Shown in pieces: positions 1 to 10,780 of a stretch of DNA of 64,000 nt. The DNA comes from Hibiscus mutabilis (Eukaryota > Streptophyta > Magnoliopsida > Malvales > Malvaceae): positions 17,882,202-17,946,201 of the forward strand of contig CM033738.1 in NCBI GenBank assembly GCA_019671005.1. Reading direction: 5' to 3'. Position 1 is the stretch's first letter. Each line of letters begins with the position of its first letter. The position numbers were made by a program, and so were the translations under genes. A model generated the notes under the pieces. That model was not told the DNA's origin. It worked only from the letters and a program-made list of their open reading frames with translations, and made no database searches.

Positions 1-2205
1 CATTCAATATCCAATCCGTCAATACTATCATTCATAATTCGATAATGAGCAGTTCATGCCCAAAATCTAAAATTTGATTTATCTTAGATAAATCATTATG
101 CCATATCAATGTATCACATATGCCATTTAATATCTCATTCCATTTACATAACTTTGATCAAGATACATTTTTAATAATATCAAGGTCGACTTCTCGCAAG
201 TCTCCCTCATATCACATATATAAAATAAGTAAAAATGCACTCACCTTGGCCTTGTAATGAAGTCGACTTTATAACTTGATCTCACTCCCAACCTTTTCCT
301 TTCCATTTTTGTCAGTACGGTCTCAATTTGTATCGAAAGATACATTATAAAATAACATATACCATTTCAAGTATATGTTAGAACATATTCACTCTAAATA
401 TAATAATGGAAAGTAAATAAAATAACTATCCATTAAATATATAATTGATCCGATAAAGTTTCTTATATTCGAATCACATTTTTCTCACATTTTACCTTAA
501 GCTTTCAAACTTTACTAAAATACTTATTTTAGTCCCTAAGGACTTTTTTTCAAGCTTCAAATAGTTAATTTAAGCTTGATCCTTACATTTTTCATCCTTT
601 ACACTTTAGGACCTAAACTTTGAAAAGTTCCATTTTTGGTCCCTAAACCTCAATCCGATTTGTCTTCTTGGTCCCCAAAGGAATGTTTTGATCCAATTAA
701 TCCATTTCCTATTTTCCCACAATTTTTCCTTTACTTTTGGTTAATAGTCAAATTGGTCCCTTATATTCTACAAATTGTCATTTTGGTCCCTAAGTGAATA
801 CAAGCTTCTATTCACTTCAAAATCAACGTCTAAATCATTTAAATAAAATTTTCCAACATAATACTCTTCAAATACCTAATTGTCACATTTCAACCCTTTG
901 TTCTCTAATTTGTCGAAATAGTCACCAATTTATAATTCAAGGATTCTAGCTTTAAAACTTTGCAATTAGGCCCCCAATCATCAACTATACATCATAATAA
1001 TCACTTAACATAAAAATCATAATTTTTCGTCTTCTTATACACCATTTTCGAATTGGTTATCCACTTTTGACAAATTGTCAAAATGGTCACTAGCTCGAAT
1101 AATCACCGGTTTAGCATTCTAACTTCATTTTCATGCCTCAAACATCACTAACAACAAAAATACATTTCAAACTCCAAAAATCAGAATTAAACCCCTAACT
1201 TTAACACTTTGCTGAATTAGTCCTTTAGAGTTTAAATTTAGGGTTTTGATTTCAAACAACAAATTAAGCTTGCTAGATTACTAACTAATTATCACAAACC
1301 CTAATTCAAGGTTGGATACCTACACCCTAATTTTCTTCAAGGATACTAAATTGTTTAGGGCTTAAATCCTAATTCAAAAACATGAATCCAACATCATTCT
1401 TGCTTGATTTCAACATAAAATCGAACATAGATTTATAAAATCATAAAACCCCCAAATTTGAACATAAACCCTAATTTCTTTCTCATATCAAATCTTATAA
1501 ATCAAGCATGAAATCCATGAATAATTTACATCAATAGATAGAGATTGAAGATAAGAACAACTTTGTAGTTCGGAAGATTACCTAAAAACCGAGTTTCAAG
1601 GCTTAAATCGAGCTTGTAAGATTTCCTCTTCTTTCTCGTCTTTCTCCATGGTTTGGGAATTAATTTTTGGATGATAACTCTTCATATATCATATATTTAT
1701 GCTACTTTTATAAATAAAAATGAATTTTTAATTCATTTTATTCCAATTTACTAAATTGTCCCTAACTGAATTCATATTTACTAGTTTACCATTTTGTAAA
1801 ATTCTAACTAAACTTATTTGGATTCCAACCAACCACAGTTCATCCATTAAAGAAATCTCAAAATTCCTTCCATGTCCCTTTTGGGTGAAAAGACCAAAAT
1901 ACCTTTTACCAATCAACTTTTTTTTACAAAATTGCCATTCTAGGCAATTTCAGTCAAATAAATTTAATCCAAACATTTAACTCTCCAAATATTCATAAAA
2001 TAATATTTTATAACTCTTCCAAAGTATATGGAATCATCTCCGAAATTTTAGCTTAATTCCATTTACCAATAAATGCCGAGAATTTTATCGGTTACAAAAT
2101 AAATTCCTTAATCAAAATAAATCATAGGATTCATCCTGAATCGAACTAAAATATTTCAAACACTTGGAAATGACATCTATAACCTTTCTCTATCATATGG
2201 TAAAA
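1..2205 (-). mobile_element. LTR of a minus-strand gypsy-type element, copy 1 (cut by window edge)
   Basis: Non-coding AT-rich DNA that matches 15973-18197 nearly base for base in the same orientation, with scattered substitutions and small indels. It has plant LTR traits: repeated 'TTTGGTCCCTAA'-like words around 530-800, and on the minus strand a TATA-like cluster (about 1684-1699) followed by a transcribed-leader-like purine-rich stretch and a GGTAA donor-like word. The two copies part at about 2205, after TTTTTCAGTT. No protein frame of interest lies inside. The left end is outside the window. Orientation is inferred from the minus-strand pol remnants and the TATA position. Confidence 0.7.
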
Positions 2206-3309
2206 TTTCATAATTTTTCAGTTCGATCCGGGTATTCGAATTTCACTTAAACTTTGACTGTGATTTCCCAATAATCGAAATATTGGATCAAATCAGTAAT
2301 TCCACATTCGGTCCACACCAATAGGTGCTCTATCTATTTATCAAATAAAACACCTAACTTTTGGGAAATTACAACTTTGGTCCTTCAACTTTTCATATTT
2401 TAACTTGTACCATACAAGTTTTCCTTGGAGAGATAATCAAATATATGAGGGTTGAGGCATCTCGCACCATTGTAGAATAAGCGTGATGGAGTGGAGCTTT
2501 TCTCGACACTCTTGTAGCATCGAGCGATATGGGTGGATGTTTCTCCTTTTGTGCTCTCAAAGGGTTTCTTTTGGGAAGCGTGGAGGTATTCTTTCGATGG
2601 CACTCGTGCGTTTGTAGAGACAATAAGTGTAGATACCTCCCTTAGGAGGTAACTATTTGTTTGTAGGGTCCTCATGCTTTTATCGGTATGGGATGTAAAC
2701 TTCTTCTTCCTTATAGCTTTGCGGTGCTTCAAGCATCGAATGGACGGGGGCATCCCCCTTAGGAGGTAGTTGTTTATTGGAAATGTATAGGTGCCTTGGT
2801 TGGCATAGAATTTGCAATCCCTTTCCTTTATTTTTGTAGATTTAGTCGAGAGTGGGAGTCTAAATATTGCCTTTGGAGGGATATAGGTGTAGAGAGGCTG
2901 GACTCATGTTGGTGCACATAGGGACCAAAGTGGTCTGTCGGGGTAACCTTTGCACTTTTTGTAGAATCAGACATGAGATAGGGCGGGATCATGTTCGTGC
3001 CTTAGAGGGGATACATCTGCACTACCTAAGAGATATCCTCTAAAAATGTAAAAAGAGATAGCCCGACTTATAATACTCACTTCTACAAAGAGAGGAAAAA
3101 TCCCCCGCTTGGAGATACCCCATGCGCAATAACACACACAGAGGCGTTGGGTGAGGACATCACGTGAATCCCCCTACATTACTACAAAGTCGCAAAAACA
3201 AGAAAGCGAAGACACAAAAAGACCAAAGAATCAACTAACATTCTGATTAACATTTTGAGTGGCCACAAAGCCTTACAAAACAATGCAAAATAGAATCAAC
3301 CGAATGAAC
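2206..3309. other. Unrecognised non-coding stretch, more G-rich than its surroundings
   Basis: About 1.1 kb between an LTR and gypsy pol remnants. Two related segments begin CCCTTAGGAGGTA (about 2640 and 2757), each containing the near-palindrome CCTCC..GGAGG. Short open frames at 2393-2753 on the minus strand match no family I know, lack domain motifs and overlap each other, so I do not call a gene. It may be the 3' untranslated part of the neighbouring gypsy element or an older insertion. Confidence 0.4.
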
Positions 3310-3370
3310 ATGTAACCTCCTCAACTCGACCTAGTAACAAGATCAAACCGAGAGAGCTACATTAGGATAA
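3310..3370. repeat. Possible LTR-end fragment, related to the LTR at 55584
   Basis: Starts TGTAACC and shares the layout CTC(A/G)AC(T/C)CGACCTAG ... GAGCTACATTAGG with the left terminus of the 3.5-kb LTR at 55584-55645. It then joins integrase sequence directly. This suggests a truncated LTR end of a related family. It is only 60 bases long, so the call is tentative. Confidence 0.35.
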
Positions 3371-4218
3371 CCCGCTCTGACTGTCCATCCGACTAAGGAT
3401 GATACGCGGTGCTGAAATTCAATCTCATACCTAAAGCCCAGTTCACCCAAAACCTTTTTTGAAGATCCCTAAACAAAGATGCAAACCCGTATCACCATCT
3501 TTTTCAACTTATCCCAAACCAGAAAATAGTAAACCAATCCATAATCACCCAAATAGAATCCTTTTTAGCTGTTGTTAAAGGTAACCACGACACAAAATCT
3601 ATGGTGAAATTCTCAACGGTTGCAACAACCCGGATGGAAACTGATGTTCAGCCTCAACCCGTTGACACACCATACACTTAGGCCACATCCTTTTTCAAAC
3701 CAAACCAATAGTACACCTCCTTTAAATCACGATAAATCTTGGTACTATTGGATGCATAGCAAAAGGACTAGAATGCGCCTCTGCCAAAATAGTGTGCTTA
3801 AGCTCCGAATCCTCTGGCACCACTATTTGACCCTTAAAGCACAAAACACCATCATTATCGAAATGAAAATTCGTCGGATTACCATCCGCTATGTCCTTAA
3901 CATGAGGAACCAAAGAATCATCAAACGGCTGCTTAGCTTTAATCATCTACGATAATGTAGGCTTAACCTACAACTCAACCAATAAACCACCTTCCCGTGT
4001 CATGCTCAACCTCGCAAACATCACCCTAAGCTCAATAGAAACCTTACGACTCAGCGCATCCGCCACCACGTTGGCTTTTCCAGGATGATACTTAATTGTT
4101 AAGTCACAATCCTTAAGAAACTCCAACCATCTTTGTTGCCTAAGGTTCAAATCCTTTTAAGACATCAAATATTTCAAACTCTTATGGTCCGTAAAAACCA
4201 CACACTTTTCACCATAAA
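3371..4218 (-). pseudogene. Ty3/gypsy pol remnant: end of RNase H and broken integrase
   Basis: Read on the minus strand, this continues the pol fragment at 8216-8763, from which it was separated by Element I. Visible pieces in order: RNase H end at 3968-4150 (LRQQRWLEFLKD, YHPGKANVVADALSRK), RNase H-integrase linker at 3722-3946 (FHFDNDGVLCFKGQIVVPED, AEAHSSPFAMHP), then integrase-like words FTIDFVSWLPLT, VIMDW and FSTAYHP-stop-SDGQSERV near 3380. Most of the integrase core between VIMDW and the SDGQSER region is missing, and several stops and frameshifts are present. The element cannot make an active integrase. The RNase H and linker words are typical of plant chromovirus-like Ty3/gypsy polyproteins. 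Confidence 0.85.
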
Positions 4219-4223
4219 GGTAG
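4219..4223. repeat. Target-site duplication of Element I, left (GGTAG)
   Basis: GGTAG directly precedes the TGATAGAG terminus and recurs at 8211-8215 after TGTATCA. Removing the insert rejoins the RNase H coding sequence of the host gypsy element. Confidence 0.95.
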
Positions 4224-5410
4224 TGATAGAGTAGCGCAATCTTGGATTTGGAAGCCTTCAATCATGTTGTTGCAAGAACTAGGAGCTCTAGACTCAATCA
4301 AGGAAGTTTGGGCATATCTGAAAATTCAAGAGAAAAGAGAAGAGATTTTCTTGAATTTTTCAGATTCAAGGCTGGAAATTTAAAGAAAGAAAGACGAGAT
4401 GAAGGATTAGATGATAAGAAATAAGAATATAAATAAAAATATGAGAAAAGATTAAGAAGAAGATAGGTAAAACAAATATGAAAATTCCAGCTTTGTTTAT
4501 GGAATTATGGAAGATGGTGTGAAGGTTGAAGATGAAGATGGCTTGTGAATTGTTTATATTGTTTTGTCCTCGGCACCCTTTTAGACTCAATTATCTAAGG
4601 AAGCAACCTCAAGCGGCTCTAACCCACCCTCCTAGACGCGATTATCTAGGCAAGCAAGAGTGTGAAGATGATCTCCCTCACAAGAACTCGTCGAACTTAT
4701 GTTGAAGAAGACTTTGAAGGCACAAGTAATCAGCACTTGCAAAAACAAACTCACTAAATATTTCATAAATCAAAGAAAATCTCCAAAGATAACTTTTTAT
4801 TAATCAATGAAATCTGAATTACAATGTGGGTGAAGCCTCCTTTATATAGGATATGGAGAAGTTTTAATCCTACTAAACTTAGGAACTAAATACAATAAAT
4901 AAATGCTAAAATCTAATCTCCTAATTAGATAAGTAACTTCTAATAATAAATAAATGCTAAAAATAAAATCCTAGTCAAATAAATCTGATCCTAATAGATA
5001 TTGCAGAATCCTATATTGATTTAAATTACAAATAATCAAATAAAATCTTGAAAATACGTAATTATCTAAAAATCCCGTATAGGAATTTCTACATGCGATG
5101 TCTTCGCTAAAATAGATGTATCTTAAGATCCAGATGTCCGATTGAGGCGTTTCAAGATGCGTTGAAAAGCTAATTTGCAGCCAGACAAGTTTTAAGAAGA
5201 CATGTTGACCCATAAATGCCTGGATCCCATCCAAAAATTTGTTGCAAGTTAGCTGACTTTCCAGACTTCACAAACATATTCAGTTTCTTGTCCAAGATGC
5301 ATCGTTTTTGACCTCCTATGCGTGCATTGTTTTGGCCATTATTGTATGCATCGAAAAAATTCAGCTTCTTGTCCAATATGAGTAATTTAACCCCGCTCAT
5401 GCATGTATCA
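4224..5410 (-). repeat. Element I 3' LTR
   Basis: 1187 bp, begins TGATAGAGTAGCGC and ends GCATGTATCA on the plus strand. It contains a TATA box on the minus strand at 4841-4850. Two direct words of the form TAGAC.C.ATTATCTA lie near 4583 and 4633. The end of the interior reading frame runs 240 bases into this LTR. Confidence 0.95.
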
Positions 5411-6600
5411 TTCCCCCACTCCTCAAAAGGATTCGTCCTCGAATCTAAATCGGCAATGAGAGAACAATCGTCAACTTCAATTGAAAAGGCTTCTTTGTTG
5501 TATGTGGAGTGATCTAATTGAGCTCCTCTCAATGGTTCAACAAAATCATGGAAAAATAAGACAACACTAGTCAAACATTTGTAATGACTAGTCAAAACAA
5601 AATCACTCGTCGCGTTCTTTTTCTTGTCTTTTTCTTTTGGGCTTTGTGTGACTTTTACCTCATATGTATTTTCACTCACCAAATTTGGTCCATTAATTTG
5701 ACTTTTTTCACTCTCGTCCTCTTTACTCTCAGTCTTTTGTATCTCACATCCCATATCCCTCTCATAAAATTTATCATCAATGTACAATTTTTGTAGAGGA
5801 GAAAATGTTTCTAACGGAATGATATGACAAGAATCAAATGAAGGGTTAGAATTACACTTACTTTCTTCGTGGGGAGGTGATGAGAGTATAGCAAGTGGAC
5901 CTACTACTTCACACGAGGGATTATAAGCATTGTCATCTTGTCTAATGTGTTCACTATCACTATCATTTTGTTTGGGAGATGGTTCTTCTCCAATATCAAC
6001 ATTTGCACAAATGCTAGAAGTAGAAGTACGAAGAGAGTCATGTGTACCTTCTGGTTTTTGGATGTCTTCATGGTTGGTTGCCTTTGTGTGGTCAATTGAT
6101 TCAGCCTTTTGTGCTTCCAATCTTTTTTGTTTTGTCATCTCACACTGTTTGTTTGCTTTCGCTATTTCTTCATCTACTTTTTTCGGCTCTATTGTAGCAA
6201 ACGAGAGCTTCTGGCCTTGGTGCACAACCGAGTATCCATTTGTATTGATTCGATGGAAAGCGCCACGATCATTTTTCCAAGGTCTTTCTAATAGCAAGTG
6301 AGTGACTTCCATAGGAATCACGTCACACCATATATCATCACAATAGCTTCCAAGAGTAAAAGAGATTAAACAACGTTCGGTTACCTTCATATCCGGTCCG
6401 CTATTAAACCCTTGAAGATGATACGACTTAGGGTGTTCTTGGCATGGTAGATCGAGTGCATCAACAATGAAGCTGCTCACTAAGTTTACACGACTATCAC
6501 CATCAATAATTAAAGAACATAGATTACCTTGTATCTTACATCGTGACTGAAAAATATTTATTGGTATACGATAACGAGTGTTGAAAAGAGAATAAAACAT
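5170..6600 (-). CDS. Element I reading frame, retropepsin-like protein that ends inside the LTR
   Basis: 476 codons. Residues about 26-110 resemble the pepsin-like protease of plant Ty3/gypsy elements: CSLIIDGDSRVNLVSS (putative catalytic Asp33; the usual DSG/DGG reads DGD), CLISFTLGSYCDDIWCDVIPM, and HLLLERPW where G is usual for E. Residues about 135-390 are a charged, Lys/Glu/Ser-rich linker without a domain I know. Residues 393-397 are encoded by the polypurine tract and about 397-476 by the 3' LTR. The last part (FEEWGNDT, LDKKLN, FGWDPGIYG) is recognisable in Elements II and III. The first Met may not be the true start, because a protease normally follows gag in a longer polyprotein. 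There is no gag, RT or integrase. The altered DGD triplet makes proteolytic activity doubtful. Confidence 0.75.
   Translation of the reverse strand: MFYSLFNTRYRIPINIFQSRCKIQGNLCSLIIDGDSRVNLVSSFIVDALDLPCQEHPKSYHLQGFNSGPDMKVTERCLISFTLGSYCDDIWCDVIPMEVTHLLLERPWKNDRGAFHRINTNGYSVVHQGQKLSFATIEPKKVDEEIAKANKQCEMTKQKRLEAQKAESIDHTKATNHEDIQKPEGTHDSLRTSTSSICANVDIGEEPSPKQNDSDSEHIRQDDNAYNPSCEVVGPLAILSSPPHEESKCNSNPSFDSCHIIPLETFSPLQKLYIDDKFYERDMGCEIQKTESKEDESEKSQINGPNLVSENTYEVKVTQSPKEKDKKKNATSDFVLTSHYKCLTSVVLFFHDFVEPLRGAQLDHSTYNKEAFSIEVDDCSLIADLDSRTNPFEEWGNDTCMSGVKLLILDKKLNFFDAYNNGQNNARIGGQKRCILDKKLNMFVKSGKSANLQQIFGWDPGIYGSTCLLKTCLAAN
5411..5424 (-). promoter_or_regulatory. Polypurine tract of Element I
   Basis: Minus strand GAGGAGTGGGGGAA abuts the 3' LTR start (TGATACATG). 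It primes plus-strand DNA synthesis in LTR elements. The same tract, with one change at most, is at 52330 and 14225. Here it also encodes the EEWGN part of the reading frame. Confidence 0.9.
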
Positions 6601-7012
6601 CCTAATTGCTTTAAGAATCCAAAGAAAAGGTTAGACACCAATAGAATTATAGTTGCAAGGAGAAAGAAGAGTATGCAACTTTTAGTCCTACTTAACATAA
6701 GGAAACAAGAAGGTGTTAGAAGATGTGTAAGAAGAAATAAAAGCTAAAACAAACGAAAACTCATGGCTAAGAATGAAAGAAAATTAGAAAACCCCGAAAA
6801 CCCTAGAATTTTGCAGCAACTTGATCTACTTCGTTCGAGGTGTTCCCAATGTCAAAAAATTCTGAAATTTTGTGTGGTGACTCCATCAATGGTTTAGATC
6901 TGATCTGGAAAGTTTCAGCTCAAAATTCACTCGTTTTGTTTTGACAAAATTTCCCTAATTTTCTAGTTTTTCACCCAAAAACGCCAAAATTCTTGTCAAG
7001 AATCGTCCCAAA
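6601..7012 (-). other. Element I leader, between primer site and reading frame
   Basis: About 410 bases of 5' untranslated element RNA on the minus strand. A short purine-rich word set is shared with Element II (53527-53938). I see no gag sequence and no open frame of note. Confidence 0.7.
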
Positions 7013-7022
7013 TCTGATACCA
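7013..7022 (-). promoter_or_regulatory. Primer binding site of Element I (tRNA-iMet type)
   Basis: Minus strand TGGTATCAGA, two bases from the 5' LTR. This is complementary to the 3' end of plant initiator tRNA-Met (TGGTATCAGAGC on the element), matching for 10 bases and then diverging. It fixes the element's orientation as minus. Confidence 0.9.
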
Positions 7023-7024
7023 AA

Positions 7025-8210
7025 TGATAGAGTAACGCAATCTTGGATTTGGAAGCCTTCAATCAAGTTGTTGCAAGAACTAGGAGCTCTAGACTCAATC
7101 AAGGAAGTTTGGGCATATCTGAAAATTCAAGAGAAAAGAGAAGGGATTTTCTTGAATTTTTCAGATACAAGGCTGGAAATTTAAAGAAAGAAAAACAATA
7201 TGAAGGTTTAGATGATAAGAAATAAGAATATAAATAAAAAGATGAGAAAAGGTTAAGAAGAAGATAGGTAAAATAAATCTGAAAATTCCAGCTTTGTTTA
7301 TGGAATTATGGAAGATGGTGTGAAGGTTGAAGATGAAGATGACTTGTGAATTGTTGATGTTGTTTTGTCCTCGACACCCTCTTAGACTTAATTATCTAAG
7401 CAAGCAACCTCAAGCGGCTCTAACCCACCCTCCTAGACGCGATTATCTAGGCAAGCAAGAGTGTGAAGATGATCTCCCTCACAAGAACTCGTCGAACTTA
7501 TGTTGAAGAAGACTTCGAAGGCACAAGTAATCAGCACTTGCAAAAACAAACTCACTAAATATTTCATAAATCAAAGAAAATCTCCAAAGATAACTTTTTA
7601 TTAATCAATGAAATCTGAATTACAATGTGGGTGAAGCTTCCTTTATATAGGTCATGGAGAAGTTTTAATCCTACTAAACTTAGGAACTAAATACAATAAA
7701 TAAATGCTAAAATCTAATCTCCTAATTAGATAAGTAACTTCTAATAATAAATAAATGATAAAATAAAATCCTAGTCAAATAAATCTGATCCTAATAGATA
7801 TTGCAGAATCCTATATTGATTTAAATTATAAATAATCAAATAAAATCTTGAAAATTCGTAATTATCCAAAAATCCCGTATAGGAATTTCTGCATGCGCTG
7901 TCTTCGCTAAAATAGACGTATCTTGAGATCTAGATGTCTGATTGAGGCGTTTCAAGATGCGTTGGAAAGCTAATTTGCAGCCGGACAAGTTTTAAGAAGA
8001 CATGTTGACCCATAAATGCCTGGATCCCATCCAAAAATTTGTCACAAGTTAGCTGACTTTCCAGACTTCACAAACAGATTCAGTTTCTTGTCCAAGATGC
8101 ATCATTTTTGACCTCCTATGCGTGCATTGTTTTGGCCATTATTGTTTGCATCGAACAAATTCAGCTTCTTGTCCAATATGTGTAATTTAACCCCGCTCAT
8201 GCATGTATCA
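7025..8210 (-). repeat. Element I 5' LTR
   Basis: 1186 bp, TGATAGAGTAACGC...GCATGTATCA. As the promoter copy it has TATA (minus strand CTATATAAAG) at 7642-7651, about 560 bases from the LTR start in element sense, a normal distance for a long U3. Confidence 0.95.
7642..7651 (-). promoter_or_regulatory. TATA box in Element I 5' LTR
   Basis: Minus strand CTATATAAAG, followed downstream by GAAGCTTCACCCACATTG. The same block occurs at 4841, 13740 and 15260, but Element II has a different TATA block here. Confidence 0.65.
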
Positions 8211-8215
8211 GGTAG
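8211..8215. repeat. Target-site duplication of Element I, right (GGTAG)
   Basis: Second copy of GGTAG, immediately after the terminal CA at 8209-8210. Confidence 0.95.
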
Positions 8216-8763
8216 TGTCTCTAGATTTTTAAGACAAAAACCACAACTGCGAGCTCCAGATCATGAGTTGGGTAGTTGCGCTCATGAACCTTCAACTGCC
8301 TCGATGCATAGGCCGCCACCTTACCATCTTGCATCAGCACACAACCCAACCCAACATACGTTGCATCACTATAAACCACAAACTCCTTGAATCAACACAG
8401 AAGCATGTGTCAAAACCTCATTCAACTTCTCAAAACTGAGCTGTTGCTTCTTTGTCCACACATGGGGAACATTCTTTTGTAACAACTTTGTTAACGGTGC
8501 TGCAATACTCGAAAACACTTCTACAAAGCGACAGTAATAACCAACCAACCCAAGAAAACTACGTACCTCCGAAATAGATTTAGGTTGTTTCCAATTGAGA
8601 ATAACCCCAATTTTCTATGGATCAACACGAATACCCTCCGTGAAAACCACATGACCAAGGAACATCACTTCCCTAAGCCAAAACTCACACTTGCTCAGCT
8701 TGACATACAACAGATTATCCTTTAACACTTGCAACACAATTCGCAAATGCCGATCGTATTCTT
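8216..8763 (-). pseudogene. Ty3/gypsy pol remnant: RT end and RNase H start
   Basis: Minus-strand translation gives the classic RT-RNase H connection of plant gypsy elements: LSKCEFWLREVMFLGHVV, RVDP, VRSFLGLVGYYCRFVE, IAAPLTKLLQKNVPHVWT, and further left the SYASRQLK-type RNase H start. Isolated stops interrupt it. It is the 5' half of the pol that continues at 3371-4218 beyond Element I. At about 8763 it stops abruptly against LTR sequence of the next gypsy, so the upstream RT, protease and gag are lost. Confidence 0.85.
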
Positions 8764-9000
8764 CCTATTTCATGCCCCATTCCCATTTTCCTAGGATTTT
8801 AACCAAAATTTTGTGAGTATCCTATTTTACTCGTTCTCTATCACATGACACCTTAAAACCTCAGATTTTTTTTCTACAGTCCATAATTGAGAAAATCTTA
8901 ACTTTTGCATTTTTGTCATTTTAGTCACTAAGTAAGCTTTAAGCAATTATCTTAGCACTAAATGACCCTTAAACAGTACTGTAAATTTTGGGGTATTACA
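8764..9000 (-). mobile_element. Truncated 3' LTR (U3 start) of a second gypsy element
   Basis: Ends GGGGTATTACA at 9000, so on the minus strand it starts TGTAATACCCC, directly after a polypurine tract. Only about 240 bases remain before the junction with the older pol remnant at 8763. The terminus resembles that of the LTR ending at 22280 (GGTATTACA). Confidence 0.75.
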
Positions 9001-9001
9001 A

Positions 9002-9014
9002 TTCTTCCCCCTTG
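9002..9014 (-). promoter_or_regulatory. Polypurine tract of the second gypsy element
   Basis: Minus strand AAGGGGGAAGAA lies one base from the LTR start, the expected place for plus-strand priming. Confidence 0.8.
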
Positions 9015-10780
9015 AGAAAATTCATCCTCAAATTTTTAAGATGTACTTATTTCGAATAAATGTGGGTACTGCTTTTCCACTGCATCCTTAGCTTCCCATG
9101 TTGCCTCTTCAACTTGGGGGTTGTGTCAAAGGACCTTCACCAACGGTATCTACTTGTTCCTTAATTCTTTGACACCATAAGCCAGTATCATTATTGGTTC
9201 CTCTTCATAAGTCAAATCTGATTGCAAAACTATCTCCTTTAGTATAATCACATGTGAAGGATCCGATATGTATCTTCAGAGCATCGAGACCTATAAAACA
9301 TCATGGATTTTACTCATCTCCAATGGAAGAGCTAGTTGATACGCCATAGGGCTAACTTTCTTTAGAATTTCATAAGGTCCAATACACCTGGGACTTAGTT
9401 TTCCTTTGTGCCCAAAACGTATTATTTTCTTCCATTTCTTGCAACAAATCTGGCTTAATCAGCTTGCGATCATATAACCCAGACCAATGTAATGGCGATT
9501 TGCACTTTCGACCATAGAGGGTTTCATAGGGTGCCATCTATATACTTGTCTGATAACTGTTATCGTAGGCAAATTTTGCTAGTGGTAAATATTTTTCCCA
9601 TGATCCCTCAAACTCAATCACGCAAGCGCTTAGCATATCTTTTAGTATTCAAATTGTTCTTTCAAATTGGTCATCTGTTTGAGGATGAAACACAGTACTG
9701 AAGTTCAGTCGTGTCCCCAAGGCTCTGTGTAGTGCATTCCAAAATCTTGATGTGAACTTTGGATTTATATCCGATACTATAGATATTGGCACTCCACTTG
9801 TTTCATCTTTGCTATATAGTTTTCATCTTGTTGCTGACTTTCTTTATTTCGACTTGGCAATAAAGATCTTAATTGCATCTCTACTAGCAACGAACCATCC
9901 TTTTCACGTCAGTTGAGCATTTAAAGTTCATAATGTAATAAATGTCTTCCAATTTAAGGTATCAATTATGACATTTGCTCGGCCTGGATGGTAATCAATG
10001 ATCATGTCATAATTCTTTATTAGTTCCAACCATCTTTGTTGTCGTAGATTCAACCCTTTCTGTGTCATCAAATATTTTAAACTCTTATGATCAGTATACA
10101 CGTGGTAGTGTTCACCATAGAGATAATGTCGCTACACTTCCAGAGTAAAAACTACAGCCTCAAGTTCTAGATCATGAGTCGAATAATTCCTTTCATATGG
10201 ATTTAGTTGTCGGGAAGCATACGTGATCACCTTCCCATCTTGCATCAACACGCACCCTATTCCATTGTAGGATGCGTTACAGTATAGAGTAAACTCTTTT
10301 CATGACTCTGATTGTACCAAAACCGGAGCTTCTGTTAAAATTTTCTTTAACTGATCAAAGCTTTCTTGACATTTCTCAGTCCATACGAATGGAACGTTCT
10401 TTCTCAATAGCTTTGTAAGTGGAGCAGCTATCATCAAAAAGTTATTCACAAACCTTCGATAATATCCAGCAAATCTCAAGAAACTGCAAACCTCGTTAAT
10501 ATTATTGGGAACCTTCCATTGCACAATAGATTGTATCTTTTTAGGATCAACGTGGATCCCTTCGGTTAAAACAATGTGACCCAAGAAAGCCACTTCTGAT
10601 AACCAAACTCACGTTTCGAGAGTTTTGCATATAACCTTTTTTAAATTTGTAGCACTATCCATTGTCTAATAATTCCTACAATTGAGACTTTAACTCTCTC
10701 AATTTTGTACGTGCCATTCTGTATGAAGCCATAGACACTGGCTCATTATCGGGAATTACATCAATCCCGAGCTGTCAGAA
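9015..10780 (-). pseudogene. Ty3/gypsy (chromovirus-like) pol remnant with RT palm deleted
   Basis: Minus strand, from the C-terminal end leftmost: chromodomain-like tail (EEATWEAKDAVEKQYPHLF, about 9050-9110), integrase tail (GPYEILKKVSPMAYQLALP, near 9330), integrase core (NPKFTSRFWNALHRALGTRL, NFSTVFHPQTDDQFERTI, about 9630-9790), RNase H (LRQQRWLELIKNYD, YHPGRANV, about 9970-10290), and RT thumb/connection at 10300-10593 (FLGHIVLTEGIHVDPKKIQS, PLTKLLRKNVPFVWTEKCQ). Just upstream, VIPDNEPVSMASYRMARTKL (about 10700-10775) is the N-terminal end of RT; the palm with the YxDD active site is missing between these two. Several stops and frameshifts are present. It is dead as an enzyme source. 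Confidence 0.88.

Larger units (their letters stand above)
4224..8210 (-). mobile_element. Element I: complete non-autonomous LTR retrotransposon
   Basis: A 3987-bp element with two LTRs (1187 and 1186 bp, TG...CA ends), a 5-bp target duplication, a minus-strand tRNA-iMet-type primer site next to the right LTR and a polypurine tract next to the left LTR. Transcription therefore runs right to left. The 1.6-kb interior holds one long frame with a retropepsin-like domain; there is no RT, RNase H or integrase. By eye the LTRs differ at roughly 40-45 sites (about 96% identical), so the insertion is not very recent. It sits inside the RNase H region of another gypsy. Close relatives in this window are Elements II and III. 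Confidence 0.95.

Noticed and set aside
1210..1500. AAACCCTAA words as an interstitial telomere repeat
   Set aside because: They are scattered single copies within LTR sequence (also at 17190-17460) and never tandem.
2393..2753. Overlapping minus-strand open frames of 76 and 117 codons
   Set aside because: No domain words, no homologue I recognise, and they overlap in two frames within repetitive DNA; chance frames are the simpler reading.
6601..7012. A hidden gag gene upstream of the Element I protease frame
   Set aside because: Only about 410 bases remain and I see no zinc knuckle or capsid words; it reads as leader.
7043..7225. Frames shared by both Element I LTRs and Element II as a conserved small protein
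   Set aside because: Conservation follows from LTR duplication and the frame is antisense to the element.
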